Assembly: GCF_002367995.1 (NCBI RefSeq) | Contig: NZ_AP018207.1 | Location: 7,364,199-7,428,198 of the forward strand | DNA: 64,000 nt | From: Calothrix brevissima NIES-22 | GTDB lineage: Bacteria; Cyanobacteriota; Cyanobacteriia; Cyanobacteriales; Nostocaceae | Direction: 5' to 3' | In this document: in pieces, positions 9,814 through 17,752 of the stretch | Numbering within the stretch: position 1 is the stretch's first letter | Layout: each line of letters begins with the position of its first letter | Notes under the pieces: generated by a model | The model's database searches: none | Told to the model about the DNA's origin: nothing | The model's input: only the letters and a program-made list of their open reading frames with translations | Translations under genes and position numbers: made by a program

Positions 9814-10107
9814 CTATATTAAACCAGATCCTTTCACCAACTGACAACTGACAACTGACTTTTGACACGCGCAGTGTGATAAAAAATCTTTCGCCAACTG
9901 TTCTACAGTATCACTTGTACAATCAGCATTCAGATGCAAGCCTAACACTAAACGCCCTGTATTCTCCGTCTTTTGCACAGATGTCCAAGGTCTGACAAAT
10001 ATCCCAAGTTGCTCCAGCTGAATAATTAAACCAATAATGTAGCCTTCTAAAATACCGCAGCATTTTTCTAGCTCATGCTCATCTTGATTACTCACCTTTA
10101 ATATCAA
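9814..10107 (-). CDS. small protein, unknown, downstream of RNA-repair gene
   Basis: A 97-residue reading frame that starts 12 bases after the stop of the RNA-repair fusion on the same strand, so the two are probably co-transcribed. The first 75 residues look like a real soluble protein with predicted helix and strand content (for example GILEGYIIGLIIQLEQLGI). The last 20 residues (CQKSVVSCQLVKG) are encoded by a tandem heptamer repeat, TGACAACTGACAAC on the plus strand, so the original C-terminus may have been replaced. No family was recognised. Confidence 0.55.
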   Translation of the reverse strand: MILKVSNQDEHELEKCCGILEGYIIGLIIQLEQLGIFVRPWTSVQKTENTGRLVLGLHLNADCTSDTVEQLAKDFLSHCACQKSVVSCQLVKGSGLI

Positions 10108-10119
10108 GAAAATTTCTGA

Positions 10120-12828
10120 TTATTGATGTAAATCGATTGGCTCAAATAAAGTTGTCCATTTCTCCTCACCAGCTAAAATTCGCTTAGTCAATGTTGCGCC
10201 TCTAGCAAATTCACTGTGGATTATCTTGGCAGTAGAACGGGTGACATTACGAGCAGTATTTCGACATGGTTCTATTGATGTAATTATAGGTAGCCAGTCT
10301 CTTGGTAATTGTACCTGATATTGTCTACCAAAATCTGTAAGTGCAATTGCCTGTTGCCAATCATGATGATGCAAAAGTTGGAAAAAATTAGCCAGTAATT
10401 TCTCTATGCTTGGTTCTACTTCTTGGTCAAATGTACAACAAAAAGCACAAAGTAACGCCCAGGAAAAACCACCAAGAAAACCCGAAGCATTGCCGTAAAT
10501 CTTTCTAACTTTAGCCCAGGCGCGTACTGCTCGCAATAACTGCCGAAAGGTGTCTAGAGATACATGCTTACTAACTATTTCAGTAATTACATCTGCTTCC
10601 CAACAACCTGTAATAGCTTTTAAGCTAATTGGGTCAAGGTTTTGCGGATGTTTTCTCGCCAATTCGGAGTTTTCTGCTCGTGCATAAAGTAAATCTAAGG
10701 ATATTCCCTCTAATTTGAGGCGCAGTATCGGTACTCGTGCATCTAATACTAGTTGAGTGTGACACAATCCTTGTAACCGTTGTTGGACGCTAACTAAAAA
10801 CGCTTCCCCAGATAGATAAGTGGGAATTACACACACAGCATCCAAATCGCTATCGGGACTTTGCACCCCAAGACGCGCCGAACCCAATAACTGCAATGAT
10901 GTTTGAAAACCCAAACATTCTGCACAAGCTTGAGTCACCACTTCTAACACCGTATCGCGCTGTAATTGCTGTGCGGGAGTTAATTCAGGTTCCAGTTGCT
11001 TAATCAACTCCCCTAATTCACTTCCCCCCTTCCCTCCCTTATCCCCCTTGTCCCCCCTGTCCCCCTTGTCCCCCTTCCCCTGTCCCAAATACACAATATG
11101 TCTGACTTCAAAAGGCTCATCACCGCGACGGCTAATTAAGGCGATAGAGTTAACTGTAAAACTAACTGGATACCATTCTGGTAACTCAGCAAACGCTGCT
11201 TCCGGACTGGGGAATTGTCCGACGCTGAGGTGGGGTGTAAAACCTGCTTTGGTTTTGCTGCTTTGTTCGTTACATTGGGGAAATAGATTTTCCAGTACTG
11301 TCTGTAACTCATGTAATGCGGTTTCTGGCTCGACAACAGGACGCAACCATGCTGTAGAACTTTTGCGGTGTGTAAATGTTTGAAAATCGGCTAAGGTAAT
11401 TTGAAATGGTTGTAGTTGAGCCAGTACAGGTGCAATAATTTCTACCGCTTCAGCAAAATAAGATTCTGGTAGAAAACCGTAGAGTAAATTAATATGAGCC
11501 ATCCAACGCTCTACTCTGGCATCATAACGCTGACGAATGGCTTGGATAGCAGGTAAAACATTGTCTGGTGGAATTACAACTACAGCACTTTGATAAACTG
11601 GACGCACTGTACTTAATGTCGAACTTAATGCCGAACTTGGAAAAGACTTGGCAAATTTCACAACTGCGCGAATGCCAAAATGATCTGATGGATAAATTTT
11701 CTCTTCTGTATCTGCTATGGGTTCACAAGCGAACAAGTCAATTGACTGTGGTTGCCAATCTTGGTTTGGACTTCGTAGTAAAATGCGATCGAGTCTAACT
11801 GGTATTCCTTTTAAACTCATCAAGGCTGCTAAGGTGTTGTGTTGGGGGTCAAATGTATAACCTGCTGCATCTGGATGTAGTTTTTCCCAAATATCAATAC
11901 ATCCCGCACCGGTTAATATGTCTTGTTGTTCGTTACCTCGCGTATTGAAATCACCCGCTATCAAGCTATTTCCCGATAGCTTTTGCAGATATGCAATGAT
12001 GGTAGCTAGTTGATGCTGGCGTTTTTCTAAAGCATTTTGCGCGTAATCGCTGGTTAAATGCAAAACTGCAACATGCAATAATTGACCGTTAATTTGACAA
12101 CTTCCTACTAATACCCGCTTGTGTCCAGAAAATTGATGCTCAACGAGTGTAAAAGGTAGACGCGACAATAATAAATTACCGTAAGGTCGCACTGTTGCGG
12201 CTGTGCTGTTATCGGAGATGTAATAATTACGCACCCAATTTTGTGATAAAAGTAACTCTATTAAAGCTGGTGTTGCTTCTTGGATGGCAATAATATCTGC
12301 GTTACATTGACGTAATTGCTCAACAATTGCTGGTAATCTTTTTTCGGTAGCAATTTTCTCCTTTTCGTAGAGGTCGCAAAGGACGTTAAAACTAGCGATC
12401 GCCAAATTGTCTAATTTGACATCTGCGACTTTTTGTGTATCTGCTTGCCAACCTTGGATATCGTATTTATAAACTTGTCGCGGAGTGAATATTGCTGTGC
12501 TATCTAATACAGTGACAACTTTCTCCTCTAAATTTTCTCTAGTCTCGCTTTTCCAAGCCGCCGCAGGTAATTCTCCAGAGGAAATTAAATCTAAATGCTG
12601 TTCTCGATCCCAAACTAGCACATCTTGACAACGGATATAGCGGATGCGATGAAATGGAATATCTCCATCTGTCGTCCATTGTGCGAGAGGTTTTTCACGG
12701 ATTCCTGTAGATGAAAGACGTTCTTGATAACCGACTATAAAAGCGCTGCTATTAAGACGTACATCCCAGATGATACGATGGTAAACTTCGCGACTGGTTG
12801 CCATTTTTTTCTTTTCTGGTTTTGACAT
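10120..12828 (-). CDS. RNA-repair fusion: MJ1316-EEP-2H-poly(A) polymerase-like
   Basis: A 902-residue four-domain protein. Residues about 10-95 match the MJ1316/DUF504 RNA-end recognition domain (IPFHRIRYIR, VWDRE). Residues 140-392 form an endonuclease/exonuclease/phosphatase domain (ASFNVLCDLY, IIAIQEA, AGDFNTRG, SDHFG). Residues about 410-575 look like a 2H (LigT-type) phosphoesterase with HINLLYGF and PHLSVGQF. A Gly-Asp-Lys linker encoded by 9-base repeats follows. Residues 620-890 resemble a eukaryote-type poly(A) polymerase nucleotidyltransferase: GSARLGVQSPDSDLD supplies the G-S and D-x-D, LDLLYA the third Asp, then GFLGGFSWA. The combination suggests sensing, trimming and re-tailing of broken RNA ends, probably tRNA. 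Such fusions were described in comparative studies of RNA repair; the exact reaction is inference. Confidence 0.8.
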   Translation of the reverse strand: MSKPEKKKMATSREVYHRIIWDVRLNSSAFIVGYQERLSSTGIREKPLAQWTTDGDIPFHRIRYIRCQDVLVWDREQHLDLISSGELPAAAWKSETRENLEEKVVTVLDSTAIFTPRQVYKYDIQGWQADTQKVADVKLDNLAIASFNVLCDLYEKEKIATEKRLPAIVEQLRQCNADIIAIQEATPALIELLLSQNWVRNYYISDNSTAATVRPYGNLLLSRLPFTLVEHQFSGHKRVLVGSCQINGQLLHVAVLHLTSDYAQNALEKRQHQLATIIAYLQKLSGNSLIAGDFNTRGNEQQDILTGAGCIDIWEKLHPDAAGYTFDPQHNTLAALMSLKGIPVRLDRILLRSPNQDWQPQSIDLFACEPIADTEEKIYPSDHFGIRAVVKFAKSFPSSALSSTLSTVRPVYQSAVVVIPPDNVLPAIQAIRQRYDARVERWMAHINLLYGFLPESYFAEAVEIIAPVLAQLQPFQITLADFQTFTHRKSSTAWLRPVVEPETALHELQTVLENLFPQCNEQSSKTKAGFTPHLSVGQFPSPEAAFAELPEWYPVSFTVNSIALISRRGDEPFEVRHIVYLGQGKGDKGDRGDKGDKGGKGGSELGELIKQLEPELTPAQQLQRDTVLEVVTQACAECLGFQTSLQLLGSARLGVQSPDSDLDAVCVIPTYLSGEAFLVSVQQRLQGLCHTQLVLDARVPILRLKLEGISLDLLYARAENSELARKHPQNLDPISLKAITGCWEADVITEIVSKHVSLDTFRQLLRAVRAWAKVRKIYGNASGFLGGFSWALLCAFCCTFDQEVEPSIEKLLANFFQLLHHHDWQQAIALTDFGRQYQVQLPRDWLPIITSIEPCRNTARNVTRSTAKIIHSEFARGATLTKRILAGEEKWTTLFEPIDLHQ

Positions 12829-13228
12829 TTTCAGTTTTTCTGGAGATATGTTGACAATGCAAAATTAAGAAAATGAAACAATGTGTCTTCATTTTCAAAT
12901 TGCGATCGCGAATCCTGAATATGATGGATACGCAGATAGTTATAAATTTTTTCCCGACTTTATACCTTAGCGATTGCAATCAAATAATTTCGCGACGAAC
13001 TGAAACGAATCAGTCAGTTAACATTCGCCGCTTGAACCGAATTTGATTGCAACCAGGGACTACATATACTTTTACCGTAGTTTTTTTTGAGTATTACTTA
13101 CATAATACATTATATTTCATCCGCAAGGAACTATCTAATTTAAGGAAAAGTAGCTGAGATATCTTGCAAATCAGCCAATTTACCAGTAAAAAGCTCATAG
13201 ACTCAATCCAAGTTAGTTAATTAACTGC
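12829..13228. other. 400-base divergent spacer with an inverted repeat
   Basis: Lies between the RNA-repair gene and the divergent phosphatase gene. It holds a 12-bp inverted repeat, TTGCAATCAAAT at 12974-12985 and ATTTGATTGCAA at 13041-13052, separated by 55 bases. This could be a paired operator or the ends of a small element. No coding sequence is seen. Confidence 0.45.
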
Positions 13229-13666
13229 ATGAAAAAAATCTTGTTCCTTTGTACTGGTAACTACTACCGCAGCCGTTTTGCAGAACATCTATTTAATAGG
13301 TTGGCGAGTAAAAAGGGGTTAGATTGGCAAGCTGATTCACGGGGGTTAGCAGTTGAACGGGGTATAAACAATGTAGGGCCGATTTCTCGATATGCACTTG
13401 AAGCTTTAGCTGTGCGCTTAGTGAATTTACCTGACAATGAACGGTTTCCACTCCCAGCTAGGGAGCTTGATTTTCAATCAGCTATGAAAATTATCGCCTT
13501 AGATGAATTTGAACACCGAGCGCTGATGATTGAGCGTTTTCCTCAATGGGTGGATGTGATTGAATATTGGCTGGTTCACGATATCGATAAAACTCCTCCT
13601 TTGGAAGCTTTGGGGGAAATTGAGAAAAAGCTGATGCAACTGGTAGAAGAATTAAGACAAGTTTAA
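13229..13666 (+). CDS. low-molecular-weight protein phosphatase family
   Basis: A 145-residue protein with the LMW-PTP active-site loop right at the N-terminus: C8-T-G-N-Y-Y-R14-S, a C-x5-R signature after a first beta strand (MKKILFL). A D-x-D-K-T-P-P segment near residue 117 (HDIDKTPP) can supply the general acid Asp. The protein should remove phosphate from phosphotyrosine, or act on arsenate or phosphoarginine as some relatives do. Asn and Tyr residues in the loop are unusual for classical LMW-PTPs (C-x-G-N-I-C-R), so the substrate may differ. It starts a plus-strand run that is followed by a hydrolase gene 190 bases on. Confidence 0.8.
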   Translation: MKKILFLCTGNYYRSRFAEHLFNRLASKKGLDWQADSRGLAVERGINNVGPISRYALEALAVRLVNLPDNERFPLPARELDFQSAMKIIALDEFEHRALMIERFPQWVDVIEYWLVHDIDKTPPLEALGEIEKKLMQLVEELRQV

Positions 13667-13856
13667 ACGCAAAGTAGCGCTAAGGTAAGCGCAGAGGTAC
13701 GCAAAGAATGAGCTAAGAATTAATGAGATGTTGTATTTAGTTGGGAATTATTATGTCTTGAGGTGGAGTATTATCAATACATCAGTTAGATGTTGTGGCT
13801 GCGAATTTTGAGATACATTCCTCAAAGATATCAGCATAATTACTGTAACTGATACG

Positions 13857-14873
13857 ATGATAGATAATATTAAAAATACAAGAGAAATACTTGAGCAATT
13901 TCAGCAATTAGAATCTAAAGTTGGACTGAAGAACGAAGCCTGTCGTTCTAAATTTTTTGTGCATCCTCATAATACTTCTAAAGTTTGTTTGTTCTTGCAT
14001 GGTTTTACAGCCGGGCCATACCAATTTGAACCGATTGGCAAAGCTTTCTTTAATAAAGGATACAATGTTTTAATTCCTTTACAACCAGGTCACGGACTTG
14101 CAGGTAATTGGCATCGTCAAAATCCACCGCCACTATCAACGGAGATTGAGACTTATCAAAATTTTGTGCTGGAGTGGTTGCAAATTGCCCAAACTTTAGG
14201 TGAACAAGTAATAGTGGGTGGATTATCCACAGGGGGAACTTTAGCGGGTTGGTTAGCGTTAGAACATCCCCAGAAAATCAATCGGGCGCTATTATTTGCA
14301 CCTTTTTTAGGCAGTCATAATTTTTTATTTGATGGGTTGATTAAAACTTTGCCAATTTACTTTGAATGGTTTAATAAAGATGCACCAGGGAATTTTGGCT
14401 ACAAAGGTTTTCGCATTCCTGGTTTGCGGATATTTCTGGAATTAGGACAGCATTTATTACAACAAGCTGCAAAGACTGTTTCTGCACCGATGTTGATAGT
14501 TGGTAGTGAAAGCGATCGCGCTGTGAGTTTATCTAAACAGCAAGACTTATTTAACATGGTACTCCAGCAACAACCAAAATCTTGGTATTACTGTTTCGAT
14601 GATTCCCTACACATCGAACACCGGATGATGACGAAAATCGAAGATAATGACTATGAAGAGTTGGTAATTACCCTGGCTAAAGCTTTTGTTGATAGTGATT
14701 TAACTTGGTTGCAGTTTCAACAAATAGCAAAGCGAATTGTGCAGGGTGAAAGTTGCGATCGCATTCAGCAACAATTGAATTTAGATTTGCAAGCTTCGCA
14801 ACAGCTATCAGCAATGGTAACTCAACGTTTAGGTTGCGAAGATTTCAAGTGTATTAATCCATCTGAGATGTAG
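13857..14873 (+). CDS. alpha/beta hydrolase (carboxylesterase-like)
   Basis: A 338-residue serine hydrolase. It shows the oxyanion segment HGFTAGP, the nucleophile elbow GLSTGG (Ser at about residue 123), an acid Asp in GSESDRAV and the catalytic His in DDSLHIEH (about residue 250). A 60-residue helical extension follows the core (LTWLQFQQIAKRIV onward), which is longer than usual for esterases of this type. It has no signal peptide. Family-level knowledge suggests cleavage of carboxylesters or monoglycerides; the real substrate is unknown. The ATG at 13857 gives a sensible N-terminus. Confidence 0.82.
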   Translation: MIDNIKNTREILEQFQQLESKVGLKNEACRSKFFVHPHNTSKVCLFLHGFTAGPYQFEPIGKAFFNKGYNVLIPLQPGHGLAGNWHRQNPPPLSTEIETYQNFVLEWLQIAQTLGEQVIVGGLSTGGTLAGWLALEHPQKINRALLFAPFLGSHNFLFDGLIKTLPIYFEWFNKDAPGNFGYKGFRIPGLRIFLELGQHLLQQAAKTVSAPMLIVGSESDRAVSLSKQQDLFNMVLQQQPKSWYYCFDDSLHIEHRMMTKIEDNDYEELVITLAKAFVDSDLTWLQFQQIAKRIVQGESCDRIQQQLNLDLQASQQLSAMVTQRLGCEDFKCINPSEM

Positions 14874-14907
14874 GTGACGTAGGCGATTCAAAGACAAATG
14901 ACAGCGA

Positions 14908-14986
14908 GTAGGTTGGGTAGAAGGTCGTGAAACCCAACAATTACAGAAATTTGCAGTGTTGGGTTTCGTTCCTCAACCCAACCTAC
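14908..14986. repeat. MITE-like inverted repeat (GTAGGTTGGGT ends)
   Basis: A 79-base element whose two halves are imperfect inverted repeats about 30 bases long, beginning GTAGGTTGGGT and ending ACCCAACCTAC, with AAACCCAACA and TGTTGGGTTT in the inner parts. It lies between the convergent hydrolase and TPR genes, where it may also serve as a bidirectional transcript end. This type of sequence is common in cyanobacterial genomes. Confidence 0.7.
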
Positions 14987-15039
14987 ATCCTTTATTTTCT
15001 TTCCTTCTGCCATCTGCCATCTGCCCTCTGCCTTAACTC

Positions 15040-16287
15040 TTACAAATTACCTTTCGATACTTTTTCAATTTGTTGCGTAAAGTAAGTTTCATCATACTTG
15101 AGTTGTTGCGCTATTTCTAAACCTTTTTGAAAGGCTGTAATTGCTTGGGGATATTGTTTTTGTTGTACATAAAGTTGTCCCATTTGGTCGTAAGCTTGCA
15201 TAACGCCGTAATAGTTGCTAGCTTGAGTTTGCGCTGCAATTAAAATTTGACTAGTTTGCAAAGCATCTTCTACTTGTCCTTGAGAACGGTACAGCGCAAT
15301 TAACTGCTGTAAAGCTTCCCCCGCATCAAAATATTGTTGCTGTTCCCAAGCTGTGGTGTAAGCTGCTTGATAATTTTTAAAGGCTTCCGGTAATAAAGCT
15401 GGGTTTTCCTTGGCTAATGCTTGATAATTTGCCGCGATCGCCATTTTTAATTTTGGTAATTGAGTCGTATTATTATCACTGGTGTAAATTTCTGCCAGTT
15501 TACTCAAAATATTGATGGATTCTTGGGGATTTTTCGCCTGTTCGTAAATATAAGCTAGCTGTTGCAAGTATGCTACCTGGTTTAATTTATCGCCTTGGGT
15601 AGTCGCCAGAGCTAATAATTCTTGATAAGTGGCTGCGGCTTGGGGATAATCGAACCAACCGAGATGTACTTCTCCGATGCTTTTGAGAGTATCGATAATA
15701 GCTGCGGTATTTTTTTGTTGCTTGACTGCTGTTAATAGGTTATTGTAAGCTTCTAAAGCTTGTTTTGGCGATCGCACTTTTTCATAAGCCGCACCAAGCG
15801 ATCGCAGTAATTCTAAATCAATTAAAGGCTGAGATAAAGTTTGCTGTTGAATTACTTGCAAGCGTTGGGTAACATATTGCACCTGTTCGCGATTGTTTTG
15901 ACTAAAAGCAATTCCTCCCACCCTTGATAAGGCTTGCACTTCAGTTAAGGAACCATATAAACGACGTAAGCGTAATTCCCGGTTCCAAGTATCAAAAGCT
16001 GCTTTTGTATCTCCAGCTTCCAGTTGCGCCGCAGCTTGTTGATTTAACTGTTCAAGTTGCGGTTCTAGCTGTTGGAGTTGTCCAGGAGTCAACTTTTTAG
16101 GATCGCCCAAAGGTGTTAATAATGGATCGGGAAGAATATTTTCTATCGGACTAGGGGGAAACTTATCTGGCGGTTGTGGCTTTTTACTCTGCGCCAAAGT
16201 CAAGGTACTGCTAAACTGCCAGACTATCGCTGTAGTCAGCATAACAAGTAAATAACGTAATTGCTGGCGATCGTTCCATTTTCTCAT
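15040..16287 (-). CDS. exported TPR protein
   Basis: A 415-residue protein that begins with a basic stretch and a hydrophobic segment (YLLVMLTTAIVWQFSSTLTLA), consistent with a signal peptide or membrane anchor, followed by a Pro-rich linker. From about residue 85 to the end there are roughly seven to eight tetratricopeptide repeats, with typical phrases such as ALEAYNNLLTAV and QAITAFQKGLEIA. TPR arrays bind partner proteins, so it is probably a periplasmic or membrane-bound scaffold. It is a single gene between a MITE and a divergent cpcT. Confidence 0.8.
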   Translation of the reverse strand: MRKWNDRQQLRYLLVMLTTAIVWQFSSTLTLAQSKKPQPPDKFPPSPIENILPDPLLTPLGDPKKLTPGQLQQLEPQLEQLNQQAAAQLEAGDTKAAFDTWNRELRLRRLYGSLTEVQALSRVGGIAFSQNNREQVQYVTQRLQVIQQQTLSQPLIDLELLRSLGAAYEKVRSPKQALEAYNNLLTAVKQQKNTAAIIDTLKSIGEVHLGWFDYPQAAATYQELLALATTQGDKLNQVAYLQQLAYIYEQAKNPQESINILSKLAEIYTSDNNTTQLPKLKMAIAANYQALAKENPALLPEAFKNYQAAYTTAWEQQQYFDAGEALQQLIALYRSQGQVEDALQTSQILIAAQTQASNYYGVMQAYDQMGQLYVQQKQYPQAITAFQKGLEIAQQLKYDETYFTQQIEKVSKGNL

Positions 16288-16521
16288 GCGCTAATCTCCC
16301 TACCCCATTACCTAAGTTACCAATTTGCAGGACGCATAAAGCAATGGGAATTCTCCCGAAGTAGGAAAAGGGGGAAAAGGGAAGGGAGACAAGGGGGACA
16401 AGGAGGACAAATAATTCAAAATTGTTTCTCTGCCCAATGCCCAATGCCCAATGCCCCATGCCCATCGCAAAGCCTTAAAATACTTCAAGAAGAATATTCA
16501 GCCATCATTTGATAATTTATA
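16288..16521. repeat. STRR cluster between TPR gene and cpcT
   Basis: The spacer contains purine-rich repeats (gggagacaagggggacaagg, about 16381-16408) and 'cccaatg' heptamers (about 16435-16460). The cpcT promoter must lie within or next to these repeats, leaving only about 60 non-repeat bases before the start codon. Confidence 0.55.
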
Positions 16522-17112
16522 ATGACTCACTCTACAGACATTGCTACCTTGGCGCGCTGGATGGCGGCTGATTTTAGCAATCAACAACAAGCCTTTGACA
16601 ATCCGCCGCTTTATGCTCACATTCGCGTGTGTATGCGTCCCCTACCGTTAGAATTCTTATCGGGGGTGAGTTTGTTTGTGGAACAAGCTTATGATTTTGC
16701 GCTACACGATCCTTATCGGCTGCGGGTGTTGAAATTAATCGACGCAGGTGATCGCATCCACATTGAAAATTACACTGTTAAAGAAGAAACAAATTTTTAC
16801 GGTGCTGCCCGTAATCTAGAAAAACTAGCAACATTAAAACCAGATGACTTAGAAAAGTTATCTGGCTGTAACATGATTGTTGAATGGACTGGCAACAGCT
16901 TTAAAGGTAAAGTTGAACCAGGTAAAGGCTGCATCGTCTTTCGCAAAGGAAACAAAACCTATCTCGACAATGAATTTGAAATCAACGAAGATATCTTTTT
17001 GAGTCTAGATCGCGGAAGAGATTTAGAAACCGATGAGCATCTATGGGGATCTTTAGCTGGGCCTTTTCAGTTTTTCCGGCGTCAAAGCTTCGCTGATGAA
17101 GTAAAAATCTAA
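16522..17112 (+). CDS. cpcT: phycobiliprotein chromophore lyase, CpcT/CpeT family
   Basis: A 196-residue protein that matches the CpeT/CpcT lyase family over its whole length (TLARWMAADFSNQQQA at the N-terminus, PLYAHIRVCMRPLP, EQAYDF, YRLRVLKL). The family attaches phycocyanobilin through a thioether to the Cys-153/155 site of phycocyanin and phycoerythrocyanin beta subunits. The fold is a ten-stranded barrel with no conventional active-site motif. It is not near a phycobilisome operon here, which is normal for cpcT. The CpcT rather than CpeT subtype is chosen on resemblance and length and is less certain than the family. Confidence 0.85.
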   Translation: MTHSTDIATLARWMAADFSNQQQAFDNPPLYAHIRVCMRPLPLEFLSGVSLFVEQAYDFALHDPYRLRVLKLIDAGDRIHIENYTVKEETNFYGAARNLEKLATLKPDDLEKLSGCNMIVEWTGNSFKGKVEPGKGCIVFRKGNKTYLDNEFEINEDIFLSLDRGRDLETDEHLWGSLAGPFQFFRRQSFADEVKI

Positions 17113-17164
17113 AAAAATTGGGTTAGAAACTGTAAGCTAAATACTGCCCAAATATAGACAAAGC

Positions 17165-17347
17165 TTACTGATTGTTGACATTTTGAATTAATTCATCAAC
17201 GTATTCTCTCAGCCGTTCTTGCCAATCAGGGACGGCTTTTAACTTTTCTCTTTGTCCAAATCTACCCTGAAAACAGATTGGTAATTTATCTAACTCTTCT
17301 TTAAGAATTTTTTTAGCCTCAATCTTATTATTTTTTGGAAATGGCAT
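17165..17347 (-). CDS. small hypothetical protein (60 aa)
   Basis: A 60-residue charged protein starting MPFPKNNKIEAKKIL, with helical character and no membrane segment. It ends 50 bases from the convergent cpcT. Its amino-acid use looks natural and it is free of repeats, unlike most short frames here. No family was recognised. It may be a real small gene, but no strong ribosome-binding site was seen. Confidence 0.45.
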   Translation of the reverse strand: MPFPKNNKIEAKKILKEELDKLPICFQGRFGQREKLKAVPDWQERLREYVDELIQNVNNQ

Positions 17348-17752
17348 TTATACCAATTCAATATGAAGATGCATATAATCTAGCCTGCGTAGGCAGGCTT
17401 TGTAATTATAGCCCCACCCTTATAGGGTGAGGGCGTTAACGTGCAGCCTTAGATACAATGTACAAAAGTTTACAGCCAGTAATTTCTCGATAGTTGCTTA
17501 TTCTTACCTATTACATATAGTATAAATACTGGAGTTTTAAATGATGCGTAACGGGCATAGCCCAGCGTCACAAGTTTTGATAGGCTATGCCCAATATACA
17601 GAAAGTACAGATACGGAAATAGCTGGAACGAGAATACAGCATATTTTAAGTAAATGAGGTACGCGCTTTGGGGCATGGCAGTGCCAGTGCCCCTACAATC
17701 ACTGACAATCTGCTGTATTTGGCAAATTTACAATCAATAAAATCATAAGTTC
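17348..17752. other. 405-base repeat-filled spacer
   Basis: Contains a piece of the palindromic family agcctgcgtaggcaggct (about 17389-17406) followed by a 'cacccttatagggtg' palindrome; the same pair occurs inside the STAND gene at about 20170-20380. A second palindromic stretch (ggcatagcccagcg, ggctatgccc) lies near 17550-17590. The MITE at 17633-17719 is listed separately. No convincing gene. Confidence 0.5.
17633..17719. repeat. MITE-like element, 'GTAGGGGCACTGGC' family, copy 1
   Basis: An 87-base element bounded by imperfect inverted ends (AATACAGCATATT and AATCTGCTGTATT), with the core GGGGCATGGCAGTGCCAGTG CCCC. The copy at 41456-41540 shares almost the entire sequence in reverse orientation; copies at about 40213-40300 and 45766-45866 share the core with other ends. 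It has no coding capacity. Confidence 0.65.

Noticed and set aside
12752-12979. 75-codon minus-strand frame upstream of the RNA-repair gene
   Set aside because: Overlaps the start of the RNA-repair gene in another frame and is AT-rich spacer translation.
17470-17676. 68-codon minus-strand frame
   Set aside because: Overlaps a MITE and palindromic repeats and has no start support.
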